64,000 nucleotides of DNA from contig CALZFC010000243.1 of the NCBI GenBank assembly GCA_945643635.1, forward strand, positions 649,501-713,500. Reading direction: 5' to 3'. This DNA is from Allodiplogaster sudhausi. Lineage: Eukaryota; Nematoda; Chromadorea; Rhabditida; Diplogasteridae. A model generated the notes under the pieces. It did no database searches and had not been told where the DNA came from. It saw only the letters and a program-made list of their open reading frames with translations. The translations under genes were made by a program, and so were the position numbers. Of this stretch, positions 24,290 to 36,130 are shown in pieces (position 1 is the first letter of the stretch; each line of letters starts with the position of its first letter).

Positions 24290-27200
24290 GTTACGTTGTC
24301 TCACAAGAAGGAGGCCGAGCAGCCTCGGCGGGATAAGAGCTGCATCGATAAGTGCCCGTGGTCGCAGGTTTGGTTTTGAGCAAACAGTAGAAAACATATT
24401 CTGTTGTGAACATTTTTGCCCGTTTGCAAAAACATTCCTTGGCGATTAAACAATTAATGATTTTTTGTTATTAAATATTGCACAGGCCAGGACTCATGAG
24501 TATTAGGTGTTTTGGCGATATTGGGAGACAATAGACTGGTTAATTTCGGTGCAATGTGTAATTAATTGCTTGTTCGAAGGGTTAGTTTTATCCCACCAAG
24601 TGTATACTTTTAAAGGTTTAAGCATATGCACATACCGTTGCACTCCGGAAAGATATCTGAATGAGTTCAATTCTTTAGTATTAAATCCCTGATTGTGAGG
24701 ATATTCTTGCATAACTTTAGAGAACGCAGAGGCGGCTGCCATCCGGCCTGGCAACGATTCTTCTCAACTGCTTCGTAAGGTAGTCAAGACCCACTTACTT
24801 GACTTTCATGGTTTTTTTTGTGAATTCTGAAGGAATTTAGTTATTTACTCTAAAGGAGAAGATATATGAAGATGAAATCAAAATGTGCGCTTTCAGACAT
24901 GGATCTCTTTTTGCTGTCTCCCTGCGAATTCACTGGATCGCGAGTGTAGAATTGAATCGCGAGGAGTTCAACAAGGTCAGGTTTGATTTTGAGCAAACAG
25001 TCGAAATTCTGTTGTGACTACTGATTACCTTCGATATTGCTCGTAAGCAAAACTATTCATGGGTGTTTAAGCAATTATGTAATTTCTTGGTTAAACATTG
25101 CTACCACAAGGCAGGAGATGTAAGATTCGAACATAAGTAGATAACGTTCTACTTTAATAAAATGTCGGAAAGATAACAATTATGTTGTCTAAAACATCAT
25201 TCGATAACCTGAGTTCATTCCTTCTTTATTTTAGAGAACTAAGAGCTAGCTTCGCTTCTGCTCATCTTCTTCCTCATTTCGGCCATCTTCCACAAGGTCC
25301 TTTCTACTGTATAAGAAGCGAGAGGTTTTTCGTCAAGTCTCCTTCCAACGGACAGCAAATAGAACAGGTATTCATGGTTTTTATAGCCAACAATTGAGCT
25401 GGGGGATTTACTTTAATTTTTGGGATTTGTTTTGTTCGATCTGCTGAAGACCTCAAGGTCGTCAGATAGTAGTAGGGCCTAATATTGGAAAGTGTGTTAA
25501 CGTGGTTGTCCATTGATCATAACATATACGATACTTTAAAGTCTGAGTCTTTACTGGTGAATGCTCTTCTTTGAGAATCACGGTAGCCTTGAGTATATTC
25601 TTTTTATTTAGCATAAATGGAGCTATCATATTCGATTAATTTCGATTAATTATCGAATGATCTTTTTTGCAGTAATACCAAGTGGGTGTTACGGTATTTC
25701 TTTTTCTATATCGATACAAATATTCCTTTATTTGTGAGATTTAATCAGAAAAATTGTGTTTGAATTTCCTCGCTCAACAAATGATGCCGCAGGGGAAACA
25801 ACAAAGAATACTAATGCCATAAAGTCAAATAGCTTACAATTCAAGCTTAAAACCAAACTAAAATTTTCAATTTTAAACAAATTTCCTCTTATGAGATGCG
25901 CTGCCCAGCCGAAGATTGTGCCGAAGACCTTCCATATCTTCAACTACGGGTTCATTTGAAGGCGTGCCATCGGGGAGAGGAGCGCTTTGCATGTCACGAG
26001 TGTAAACCTACCGTAAAATTTACACAGCAGCGTTCATTTTGGAGTCACCGCAGGAAGAAGCACACATCAGGTTGTGGAGTATCACGTAAGGATTGAACAA
26101 ATTAGTCTAATTTAAGGGAATCGGGATGAATCTGTTTCTTCCGAAGAAGAATCTGAAGTCGACACGCAGATGGAAGTTGATGTCTCGTCATTGGAAGGAG
26201 ATGAGGCAAATATCGATCATGCGCCTGATCAGTATGCCGAGGACCTTGACGATTTGGATGTGGAGTATGATGGCGTTGACGAGTACGATTCTGACGACGA
26301 AAGTTTTGCGAAGATGATGAGACAAGAGGCAGGAAAACATTGTCGATGTGGAGGCTGAGAGACAACCTGCCGAGCGGCAACCGCTTTCGCCAAGGAAGAA
26401 AGGTTTGGAAAACAAGTAGATTCTTAATGTTAGACTATACAGTACCGCCCAACATTTCAGGTACATAAATTAATTTGATTAATTAGATCAATCTAATTAA
26501 CTTATGTACCAGAAATGTTGGGCGGTACTGTACATCATGAATAACGTGAACGCGTTTTTGTTTTGAGTCATCGACAACACTCCCTTGAGAAGACAACGAA
26601 ATTCGTCACAGTTTGATGATTTTGAAGAAAACAGACAATTTGCCCTGGCCGGTTTGTTTTTTTTCATTTTAGATCTTTAAAAATTGCCTAGTTTTAACAG
26701 ACGATGCTTTGGTGTCCACTAAAAAGTCGCCCTCTACTGAGGCTGCCATTGACGCATTCAGAAGTTAGTTGACTGATTTTTCCATATCTCGCACATACCT
26801 TGATAAATCTAATTTAATTGGCTAAGAAAGATGACGCTGAGTTAAGGTGCCTCCTATCATCGTCTTAATCCTCGTCTCTCGCAGTCCTCCGTGGATTCTA
26901 TTCTCACGGGCGAAATCGGTAGCCGAATTCTGAAGAAACTTCAAGAAAACCCCGAATTCGATCTCGCTGGGGACGCAAAAAGCAGGAGCTTTGTCGCTCG
27001 GAGGATCGCGGACTTTTTGCTATGGCACTCAGATATGTTAGATATTTATCACATGTTCTGCTAGAATAGTGCATTGCATCTATTTGATATGGATTACTTT
27101 AGTCAGTCAAAGCCATCGGCAAAAGAAATACGGGCATTTGTGGCGCATCTGCTTGCTCCCTTCTCATCGACAGATGCGGTTAGTTCCCTCTTTTTGTCGT

Positions 27201-29026
27201 CCCGAAGTGGTTAATATTTATATTATAATATTAAACTCATTTTTAAATATTTTTTGCTTTTCCTTTTACTTACAGTGTTGAAACTCTATTCCTTCAGCTC
27301 ATGTTTGCGCACAACAGCACTGGACTAGTTGAGAAGCGAGTTAGACGACTGCGCCATGAATACAACAAGCGGGGGCTCCTGAACTCTCCCACCCGCTCGT
27401 ACAATCGGAAGTCACGTGTTAGACTGGATGGCGACGAACTTGAAGAGACGGAGGACGATCTAAATGTCAGCATTGCTTTCTATACTGGCTAAAAAGTTTC
27501 AATTTTAATATGATCAATATATGTTATCCTAAAATGTTTTTAGCGCGTTAACTCCCTTGTGCATGGTAGCCTCGATCATAAGGAAGTGGTTACGAAGACG
27601 CGGTTAAAATCTTTTTTTATTCTTCCGTACTTAGATTTTGTGCACTCTGCTTGCATATTCACTAACAATTGAGCGAGAATGCTAGTCAATTCTATTACTT
27701 TTTTCAGTGGGGCTCGAGTTCGCTTCTGTCAGAAGAATGGCCCTACCCAATCCCTCGCCCGTTACACCTTTCTCAGCCAGGCCCAATACGTAAGTTTATT
27801 TAATAGTTGTTATATCAATTATAACCAGTACAAGATTTGAGTGCAAAGTGATCCCCGTGTCGGGTACCTTGGCATTCCTCGTAATCTTCATTACCGTACT
27901 AAAACATCCTAGTGATCAATCAATTCACTGCTTCAGTTCGTGCAAGACTTCATCCACTGCTACAGTAAGTCCGCGGTCGACTTTCCGACAAGGCTCATCC
28001 GCGAAATTGCTCCATCCGTTTCCGACATTGCGTTGCGCACACTCGGGGAGTCACGAATTAACTCCATTTTGGAGACAAACTCATTCCCTCCAAACTCAAA
28101 AGGTTTGGATATATATCCCATTGCTATAATAGGATTGTACAGTGTACGGTAGTGCATTATTTTGTGCATTGCTTCACGAAACGCACTTTCTTTGTTTATT
28201 TTAAACTTACTTTCCAGATAGCATCGCGTTTGGTTGTGTGCTGCTGCTTCTTGCACTCTTCGAGGGCACTGACAAGAAAAAGGAGCCTTCTCGGTTGAAG
28301 CACGTCTTCATAAGGTTTGAGGTTCGTAATTTTAGGCTTTTTTTTCCAGAAAACTATAACTGACATGCGAAAAATGGAATAAGATTACTAATTTGCATCT
28401 AATATTAATATTCGAGCACAAAAAACCTATAATTTAAATTGTGTGCAAAATATTCTAATGTTCTAGAACGCGCATGCAGCAGGCACTGCCCTGAGTCACG
28501 TGAAAGGCCAGGGCATCAACCAACCTGTGATTGTCTCGTATGGCAGCATCACGGACAAGTACGTACTCGCCATGGAAGGACGCGATTCCACGGTTTGTTC
28601 TTGTAGAATTCATTTAATCTTTTTACATAAAATGCTCCCGTTAATGTATTGAATTTGCACATTTCTATTCTTAATATTACTTCAGTTATTTTATGATATT
28701 ATTACAGTATATTTATTCCCATTACACGGTTACATTATCACAACTTCGTAAAAGTTTGTCCCTAATAAGACATTTGCATTTGGATTCTTTAACTTCTAGG
28801 GTTGAATTCAAGGGAGTCACTTATTTCTCATTCTATGCAGGTTGATGGATCGTTTGCCGACGCCCTACTCGTTTACCTCTCTTCCTTCTGGATCTTCAAC
28901 TTGGAACTTGCAACTCCGGTGAAGTCAGAGGTCTCGTTGCTGGCACATCTCGCTGGCGCGAACATCACTCTATCTGGAGAGGCGGCCAGACTCTACCGCA
29001 AGATCAGCGAAACTCTTCCCAAGTAG
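24290..29026 (+). CDS. Multi-exon C2H2 zinc-finger protein of the TIR element
   Basis: Likely exons: 24290-24367, 24897-24975 and 25235-25367 (tentative, phases unresolved); 25896-26085, with two C2H2 fingers (C-x4-C-x11-H-x4-H, then C-x2-C-x14-H-x4-H); about 26117-26395, a very acidic stretch (LDDLDVEYDGVDEYDSDDES); 26701-26763; 26885-27036; 27103-27178; 27298-27465; 27708-27789; 27937-28102; 28218-28321; 28467-28592; 28841-29026, ending SETLPK. The last four join in phase (GRD at 28592, VDG at 28841). From memory, the C-terminal part (PVIVSYGSITDKYVLAMEGR, then FADALLVYLSSFW) resembles uncharacterised multicopy zinc-finger proteins of fish and cnidarians. A one-base frame slip near 26325 and an ambiguous join at 27708 suggest decay or sequence error. 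Presumably nuclear and DNA-binding. Confidence 0.6.
26440..26530. mobile_element. 91-bp Tc1/mariner-like MITE in an intron
   Basis: CAGTACCGCCCAACATTTCA and its complement meet around a TTAATTAGAT core. TA flanks both sides (26438-26439 and 26531-26532). It is a deleted relative of the 494-bp MITE at 3464-3957 and sits between the acidic exon and the 26701 exon. Confidence 0.9.
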
Positions 29027-30294
29027 CAGTCCTTCACGTGCTATGGTGCTGCTGTTTCCTTACTTCCTCGTCATTACGAGCCAATGTTTTTTTTCATGAT
29101 TGTCAACACTTCAGAGTTTGAAAATAGTATTGATAGTTGAAAGAGATCTTTAGACTAATATGATTCCTTGTTTGCAAGTCGTCTTTCTCCTATGACGGTT
29201 CTTCTTTCGTTGCATATTGCTGAAATTTATTCCAAGTTGACCTCTTTTTTGTTGCTGTTTCTGTTTGTTTTACGGTGATTTCCTGTGATTAACCCAATTA
29301 AAAAGGATTTAACACATGTCTGATTTGAAACATTTTATTGACATGCAACACTGAATTCTTATTGGGAATATGCAAGCAGGAAAGCAAAAAAAAGCAATCG
29401 ATAAAGCGAGCGGGCTGCTAGCACTAGCGAACTTTTCTGTTCCATGGGTGGGAGCAATTTGTTCCTTTCACTTGTTACCGCGCTGGTAACTTTTAAACGG
29501 AACAACTAAAAGTTCGCGGGGCGAAACAATATTGCTCCGTTGCGATTTGTTAACAAATTGTTCCGCGTAATTGTTACCACCGCGGTAACTTTCTTCTCTG
29601 TGTGAATGAAGGTCATTACGAATGTGATTCCGGGAAAAGAAAGCATCAAACTCAAACAAATAATTTTTCTAACATTTGGAAAGATGAGGACAAGCATTCG
29701 ATCGATGCTGATGCTGAGAGTTATGTAGAGATTTGCCTAGAAGATTTGTTCTGATTTGACAATCTTATTTAAAAATTTTGCACAAACCGTGTAAAAGACT
29801 GTATCTGGCGTGGAGATTGCAATTAGCAGTTGGTCGCTGATATTGTCTCGTAGAAATAGGGAGGTGGGAACGAACACGATGAGTGTCTCCAGGTTGTACA
29901 CTGCAAATAGGTATATCTTCTACCGTAAGGATCAACGAAGCCTTCAGATAGAGAACCCAACCACAGGGCTAAAAGCCCCCTGACATAGGCTGCTGCAGAT
30001 GAGACTGTAAATCAGCGGCGAATGCGCGGCTCGAAAAGACTGCGACGTACGATTGCGAGAAGCAGGAGAACGTTAAGAGCGAGGCCGAACACCGAGAGAA
30101 TGGTGTCAGGGAGTGTAACCAAGAGTCTGCATGCAGAGATGTTTTAAAGGGTTCAAAATACATGTATGTACGCATATCTCTTGTATTGTTAGAATGATAT
30201 AAATTTTTCTCGCTCGTTTAACTAATAACTAAATATGTATATTATATATACATATAGTCATTTGATATGTATGTATATATAACAGAAGATAGAT

Positions 30295-33207
30295 CTTTCG
30301 CGCAGCGTTGGCTCAATATTGGAACCACGAAGGCAGGATTCAACGAAGTCACTTGATAGAGGCCGAACAGCCATCGAAATAGGAGTTGATAAATTAGTCG
30401 AATAAAATAATCCATAAACCTAAGAAAAATGGATACCTACTTTTCATACACAATACATAACCTATGTGAATTAATTTTAAAGATGCAAAAATGCAAATGT
30501 CTGTCACAAGCAAACATTAACTTGTGGGATGCAGATGTTTCTGGAAAAATGAAAGACATTGTACGCAATTCATCAATAAATGGTGTTGAGCTTACAGTTA
30601 GATAATAAACATAAGAATCAGTATGTAGCAGATCCATCGGAGAAGGCATGCATGGATGTGTTCATATGAACATATCAGTTTCCTTCTCAAACAATTAGGC
30701 GGCTGTTTCAAAAACAAAAACAACAGTAAAAATGGGCGAGAGAGCGGGATAGGTCTTTAAGAGAGCCTCTCAGTAAGGCTCCAGTTGGCCCTGCCCTAGA
30801 TGCAAGATGACGGATCCATACATTGAGAATGTGGTCAGATATGACCAAGGACCTCTCTATTAACTTTTTGGGAAAATTTTATTTTTATAAAAATTTTCTT
30901 TCCAGGAATACCTTAAAGTGTGCTAACATTTTGAAAATTCATATCGGGCTTTAAAGTCAACATTTTTCACTATACTTTTTTTTATTCGATTTCTCGTCGA
31001 ATACTTAATAAAAAGTATCAAGTCTTTCTTTCAAAAAGTTAAATTTTCGATGTTAAATTTTGTCATGAATTTTTATTGTCATGAATTTTTGCTCGTTTAA
31101 TAATCAAACCTCATTTGCGCGTGGGATTTTTATTTCAGATTAAAGAGCATGAAAAACTGTACATGACACGGTCCAAGTTCAGTTCAATCTCTTTCCCAGA
31201 AGCCTCGAAAAAGTAACCCGAATAGGAGCAACTCTCACTTGAGCGAATATGGTAATATGGTTACAACTTGCCAAATTTGATAAGCTCACAGAAGCTAAGG
31301 AGACAATTTTATTCAGCATCTTATTCTCTACAAAAAGGTGTCCATGGCATTATCAAAAACGCGCGTTTTATTGATAAAAACTTGAAAATTCAATTTTCAA
31401 ACATTTTGGAAAATAGCTGAAAACCTATTTCATAAAGTATAGTGTGTACGTGCTTGCCGAAAACAATATCTCCGTAGCTGTCCCTTGTAGAGCAGAAAAT
31501 TCTACATAACATATATTCTCAACGCATTATTTTGATTTCCCACTTGATCCGAAAAGTTGATTTCAAATTCGCTGTTCGAGCTAAATTTGGCTTCGGGTGT
31601 CTTTATAAATGTGTTTACTTTAGAATTCGATGTTTTCGAACAAAGTAACAATCTTTTTCGTGTTCCTGGTATCGAACAACCCCTCTAGGGCAAATTTGGG
31701 TAAAAAAAATTTTTTTCGACATTTGACTTCCATTTCGCCATCGGCGGTCAAAAGTCGAACAAAATGGGCAGAGTAAGATCGAAAAAAAAATTTCCACCAA
31801 ATTCGCCCTAGAGGGGTTGTTTGATACCAGGAACACGAAAAAGATTGTTACTTTGTTCGAAAACATCGATTTCAAAAGTAAACACATTTATAAAGACACC
31901 CGAAGCCAAATTTAGCTCGAACAGCGAATTTGAAATCAACTTTTCGGATCAAGTGGGAAATCAAAATAATGCGTTGAGAATATATGTTATGTAGAATTTT
32001 CTGCTCTACAAGATACAGCTACGGAGATATTGTGTTCGGCAAGCACGTACACACTATACTTTATGAAATAGGTTTTCAGCTATTTTCCAAAATGTTTGAA
32101 AATTGAATTTTCAAGTTTTTATCAATAAAACGCGCGTTTTTGATAATGCCATGGACACCTTTTTGTAGAGAATAAGATGCTGAATAAAATTGTCTCCTTA
32201 GCTTCTGTGAGCTTATCAAATTTGGCAAGTTGTAACCATATTACCATATTCGCTCAAGTGAGAGTTGCTCCTATTCGGGTTACTTTTTCGAGGCTTCTGG
32301 GAAAGAGATTGAACTGAACTTGGACCGTATCTTGTACAGTTTTTCATGCTCTTTAATCTGAAATAAAAATCCCACGCGCAAATGAGGTTTGATTATTAAA
32401 CGAGCAAAAATTCATGACAATAAAAATTCATGACAAAATTTAACATCGAAAATTTAACTTTTTGAAAGAAAGTCTTGATACTTTTTATTAAGTATTCGAA
32501 GAGAAATCGAATAAAAAAAAGTATAGTGAAAAATGTTGACTTTAAAGCCCGATATGAATTTTCAAAATTTTAGCACACTTTAAGGTATTCCTGGAAAGAA
32601 AATTTTTATAAAAATAAAATTTTCCCAAAAAGTTAATAGAGAGGTCCTTGGTCATATCTGACCACATTCTCAATGTATGGATCCGTCATCTTGCATCTAG
32701 GGCAGGGCCAACTGGAGCCTTACTGAGAGGCTCTCTTAAAGACCTATCCCGCTTTCTCGCCATGATTTATTTTTACTGTTGTTTTTGTTTTTGAAACAGC
32801 CGCCTAATTGTTTGAGAAGGAAACTGATATGTTCATATGAACACATCCATGCATGCCTTCTCCGATGGATCTGCTACATACTGATTCTTATGTTTATTAT
32901 CTAACTGTAAGCTCAACACCATTCATTGATGAATTGCGTACAATGTCTTTCATTTTTCCAGAAACATCTGCATCCCACAAGTTAATGTTTGCTTGTGACA
33001 GACATTTGCATTTTTGCATCTTTAAAATTAATTCACATAGGTTATGTATTGTGTATGAAAAGTAGGTATCCATTTTTCTTAGGTTTATGGATTATTTTAT
33101 TCGACTAATTCATCAACTCCTATTTCGATGGCTGTTCGGCCTCTATCAAGTGACTTCGTTGAATCCTGCCTTCGTGGTTCCAATATTGAGCCAACGCTGC
33201 GCGAAAG
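30295..33207. repeat. 2.9-kb palindrome
   Basis: The sequence from 30295 (CTTTCGCGCAGCGTTGG) rightwards is repeated in reverse from 33207 leftwards, meeting at a spacer of about 60 bp near 31720-31779. The same 70-residue frame appears at 30437-30649 (minus) and 32853-33065 (plus) as a by-product. The outer 460 bp on each side are host DNA from the receptor's upstream region; the inner 1975 bp are a fold-back element. The spacer itself contains a smaller inverted repeat (CGACATTTGAC / GTCAAAAGTCG). Confidence 0.93.
30761..32735. mobile_element. TTAA-flanked fold-back element, Harbinger-type ends
   Basis: The ends are GAGAGCCTCTCAGTAAGGCT on the left and the complement on the right, each next to TTAA (30757-30760 and 32736-32739). 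The whole element is inverted repeat and has no gene. The terminal 40 bp match the large Harbinger element at 53105-60760 (GAGAGC-TCTC-GTA, CTCCAGT, GGCCTGCCC-type words), suggesting trans-mobilisation. Receptor B's upstream DNA at 14331-14345 (AGGTCTTTAAACATCC) is the uninterrupted site. Confidence 0.85.
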
Positions 33208-33320
33208 GAAAATTTTTATAAAAATAAAATTTTCCCAAAAAGTTAATAGAGAGGTCCTTGATCATGTCTGACCACATTCTCAATGTATGGATCCGTCATC
33301 TTGCATCTAGGGCAGGCCTG
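33204..33320. repeat. Truncated extra copy of the fold-back end
   Basis: Immediately outside the palindrome, about 115 bp repeat 32594-32707 in direct orientation (AAAATTTTTATAAAAATAAA through CATCTTGCATCTAGGGCAGG) and stop before the terminal TIR. It marks the junction of the rearrangement. Confidence 0.9.
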
Positions 33321-33444
33321 TGTCTTGGGCAGCTGCGCCTTTGCCCTGTTCATCGTTCATATTCTGTCCATGTAATGCGGACATACGTGGTGCTCGCATG
33401 GGTGGTTGCTCATAAGCTCGGGATCAGAAGTGTGTGTGTTCGGA

Positions 33445-33575
33445 TAATGAGAGAGAGAAGGAGAGAGAGAGAGCAAGAGAGAGAAGGCGACAGAGAGAAG
33501 AAGAATGAGAAAGAGAAAGAAGGAGAGAGAGAAAGAGTGAGCAGGAATGAGAGAATGAGAGAGAGGGAAAAATAG
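33445..33575. repeat. (GA)n-rich tract
   Basis: Imperfect AGAGAG runs on the plus strand. Open frames here are low-complexity Arg/Glu or Ser/Leu strings. Confidence 0.9.
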
Positions 33576-33969
33576 AGAAATTGCAAACAAATAGAAGGCA
33601 AACATGGGTCGAATAAGTTTGATTGGTGTTAACAGTTTCCGCTATCCAAGAAATGATACCACATAAAAATGTATCCTTTTTTCCATACATACATACATAC
33701 ATTTTGTTGCAATTTCAAAGAGATTCTGTTGATTATGCTGTACGGAAATGCTTATTTAACATTGTTTGTATATTCGTTATATATATAAAATATATAATTT
33801 CTACTTTAATAAACCAAAGAATAATCTGTGTAATGGAAGCAATTCTCATTGGTCATTTTTTTTCTTTGAATTTTTTTTCTCTAAAAATTTACAATGAGAA
33901 AAAAACAAGTATTGCGAATGATTAATCTGCAAATAGTTTAGAAGCTGTCGAGAACGAGAAAGAACTTCT

Positions 33970-36130
33970 TCATCTCATTGACGTCGCTGTTGATGGTGTG
34001 ATTTGTAGGCTTTGAAATATTTGTTGCCGCAACTATAAAAAATGGGTTTTTGTCAATTTTATTATTTAATTAATGAATTATTCAGAAAAATAACAGGGCG
34101 AAAATTAATGAAACATTTAAAAAAACGGACTCTCGGTTGAAATGCAAGCATTGTTACTGGCGTGGCGCAAGCGCAAAGAGTGCCTGATAACTTGATGAGG
34201 AACGATGCCGTCGCAATGTCGGGGATGTAGGTGACCGAGAAGTTGAAGAAGGCAAAACCGACGGCCGGTGCGGCAGAGACGACAGAGAACTGTGCTACCT
34301 GTTCAATATAATTTTTCGTCTATTTAATTTTGAGTAAAAAGTTTTCTTTGAATAAAAAAAATTTATATCCAGAAATATACTGTTTCAAAGTGATGGTGTT
34401 TCTCATGAATGTCAGTTTTAACTAAGTAAGTTATAGTCCCTTACAACTAAGACATCGATGATGGACCATCGCACGGTGGTCACAAAGCATCGCGCATAGA
34501 GAAAACGGCAGTAGATGACCGAATACATGGCGAAGACAATGACGGGGACCGCGAATCCGTGGCTGAAGATGAGCCACGCGTACGCAGAGCAGTCGCTGCA
34601 ATTTAAACTGTGCATTCAGCCATCTCTTAAAGGAGGGTGATCACCGAAACATTAAGTGAGATTGGAAAGTACCACTGCCTTTTCATTCGTGCGTGCTATT
34701 TTCATATTGCTCTTTTGTATGACCTGTGAAATAGTACGAATGAGAGTGCCCATCCCCAGGGCTGAAGAGGCAATACGAATTTGCATTAATTATTTTACGA
34801 TGATCGTCCTCCATTAAAGGAGTATGAACTTAAATTAAGCTTTTACAATTAAACATTTTTTCATTCAGGATTGATAATATCAAATGTCTTTACAATATCA
34901 AATGGTGATTCGTACGCGCAGTCAAAAGTGTAGCGAAGCTGGAAGACATTGACACGTTTGTAGCATCCGAGGAAAGAGCTGTGGAGGGACACGAAGAGGG
35001 CGGCGAACCAGGGGAACAGCACAAGCAGCCAGTGCACGCCGGAGGCAAGACGCTGGTAAATCTTGTAAACAAATATATCGTTATTTATTTATTTATTTAT
35101 TAGCTTATTTATTATGTATACATTACTTTGAATATTTATCAATTTATTAATTAAAGGAGGCTATTTGCCGAAATTAGTTTATTAGATTTCAGCTTGCCAC
35201 GTTCCTTCGCGTTCTCAAACGCGCAAGTTATTCTCACGCAATGTATTTGTGCGACCTGCGAAATCGCACGCGAGAATGAGACTGATTGCTTCCAGACTGA
35301 ACGCGTCATATTTGTCTGCGATGGTCCTCCTATAGTATTAAATTGACATTCCAATAGCTACATACATACATAACATGTAAATAGCATGTGATACTGCAAT
35401 AAATCCTTTGTTTTCTCATTAACATGCACACTAGGGCTCATTCTCTCTAATGAACCAGGTGGTCTTTCTTTGTGCCACGCAGGGAACAATGGCATGTGGT
35501 TTTCACAGTCAGAATGCAAACATTCAGAGTAGTAGAAAAGACGAAGCTTTACATTATACCGGATTTAAAAAAAGAGAAATAACAATGAAAACCACTACAA
35601 ATTTCGCATTTGATTCCGAGAAAAGGAAGTGTCAAACTTAAAAAAATAATTCTTCAAACATTTGGAAAGATGATGACAAGCATTCGATCGATGCTGATGC
35701 TGAGAGTTATGTAGAGATTTGCCTGGAAGAGTTGTACTGTCGGCAAAATAATCTTCTTAAAATTTTTTTGGCAAACCGTGTAAAAGACTGTATCTGGCGT
35801 GGAGATTGCAATTAGCAGTTGGTCGCTGATATTGTCTCGTAGAAATAGGGAGGTGGGAACAAACACGATGAGTTCCTCCAGGTTGTACACTGCACACACA
35901 CTGATAGAGAACCCAACCACAGGGCTAAAAAAAACCCTGACATAGGCTGCTGCAGATGAGACTGTAGATTTGGCGCCGGATACGCTGCTCAAAAAGACTG
36001 CGGCGAACGATTGCGAGAAGGAGGAGAACATTGAGGGCGAGACCGACCAATGAGAGAATGGTGTCAGGGAGCGTAACCAAGAGTCTGCATGCAGAGATGG
36101 ATTGAAGTGTGAAAAATACACATATATATA
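33970..36130 (-). CDS. Seven-transmembrane chemoreceptor-like GPCR, copy G
   Basis: Minus-strand paralogue. TM1 is about 35940-36130 (SLVGLALNVLLLLAIVRRSL). TM2 is about 35770-35895 and TM3 about 35645-35755 (YITLSISIDRMLVIIFPNV). TM4 is about 34905-35060 (HWLLVLFPWFAALFVSLHS). TM5 is about 34440-34597 (CSAYAWLIFSHGFAVPVIVF). TM6-7 is about 34130-34300. The C-tail is 33970-34035, ending TATSMR and a TGA. Introns are short, as in B. The join between the TM1 and TM2 exons (35895-35945) is not clear, because an AAAAAAA run replaces the usual border sequence (GCTAAAAAAAACCCTGAC versus GCTAAAAGCTCCCTGAC), so a frameshift there is possible. Confidence 0.65.

Larger units (their letters stand above)
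23684..29604. mobile_element. 5.9-kb TIR transposon carrying a zinc-finger gene
   Basis: The left end CACACAGAGAAGAAAAGTT is the complement of the right end AACTTTCTTCTCTGTGTG, with one indel. The host reads ATAACAA before and AATGAAGG after. The intact copy B (13184-13200) reads ATAACAATGAAGG, so a 2-bp AA is duplicated and the site is exactly resolved. Subterminal DNA at both ends carries scattered GTTCC, GTTAC and AAAAGTTCGCGGGGC motifs (23750 and 29507). The only gene seen inside is the zinc-finger gene on the plus strand. I recognise no DDE catalytic domain and cannot place it in a superfamily. Confidence 0.85.
21989..30180 (-). pseudogene. Receptor copy E, split by a 5.9-kb insertion
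   Basis: Duplicate of receptor B. The 3' half is C-tail 21989-22085, TM6-7 about 22215-22385, TM5 about 22750-22912 and TM4 about 23140-23275. The 5' half is TM3 about 29605-29760, TM2 about 29790-29915 and TM1 about 29960-30160. A TIR element at 23684-29604 lies between them. The TM1 exon also has a one-base deletion relative to B near 30013 (ATCAGCGG versus ATCTGGCGG), shifting the frame in the first intracellular loop. The gene is therefore doubly disabled, although splicing across the insert cannot be excluded. Confidence 0.8.

Noticed and set aside
30437..33065. Identical 70-residue frames on opposite strands
   Set aside because: A by-product of the palindrome; the sequence is receptor-upstream noncoding DNA.
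33258..33575. 105-residue Arg/Glu-rich open frame
   Set aside because: It is a (GA)n microsatellite read in frame; the non-repeat part is duplicated transposon end.
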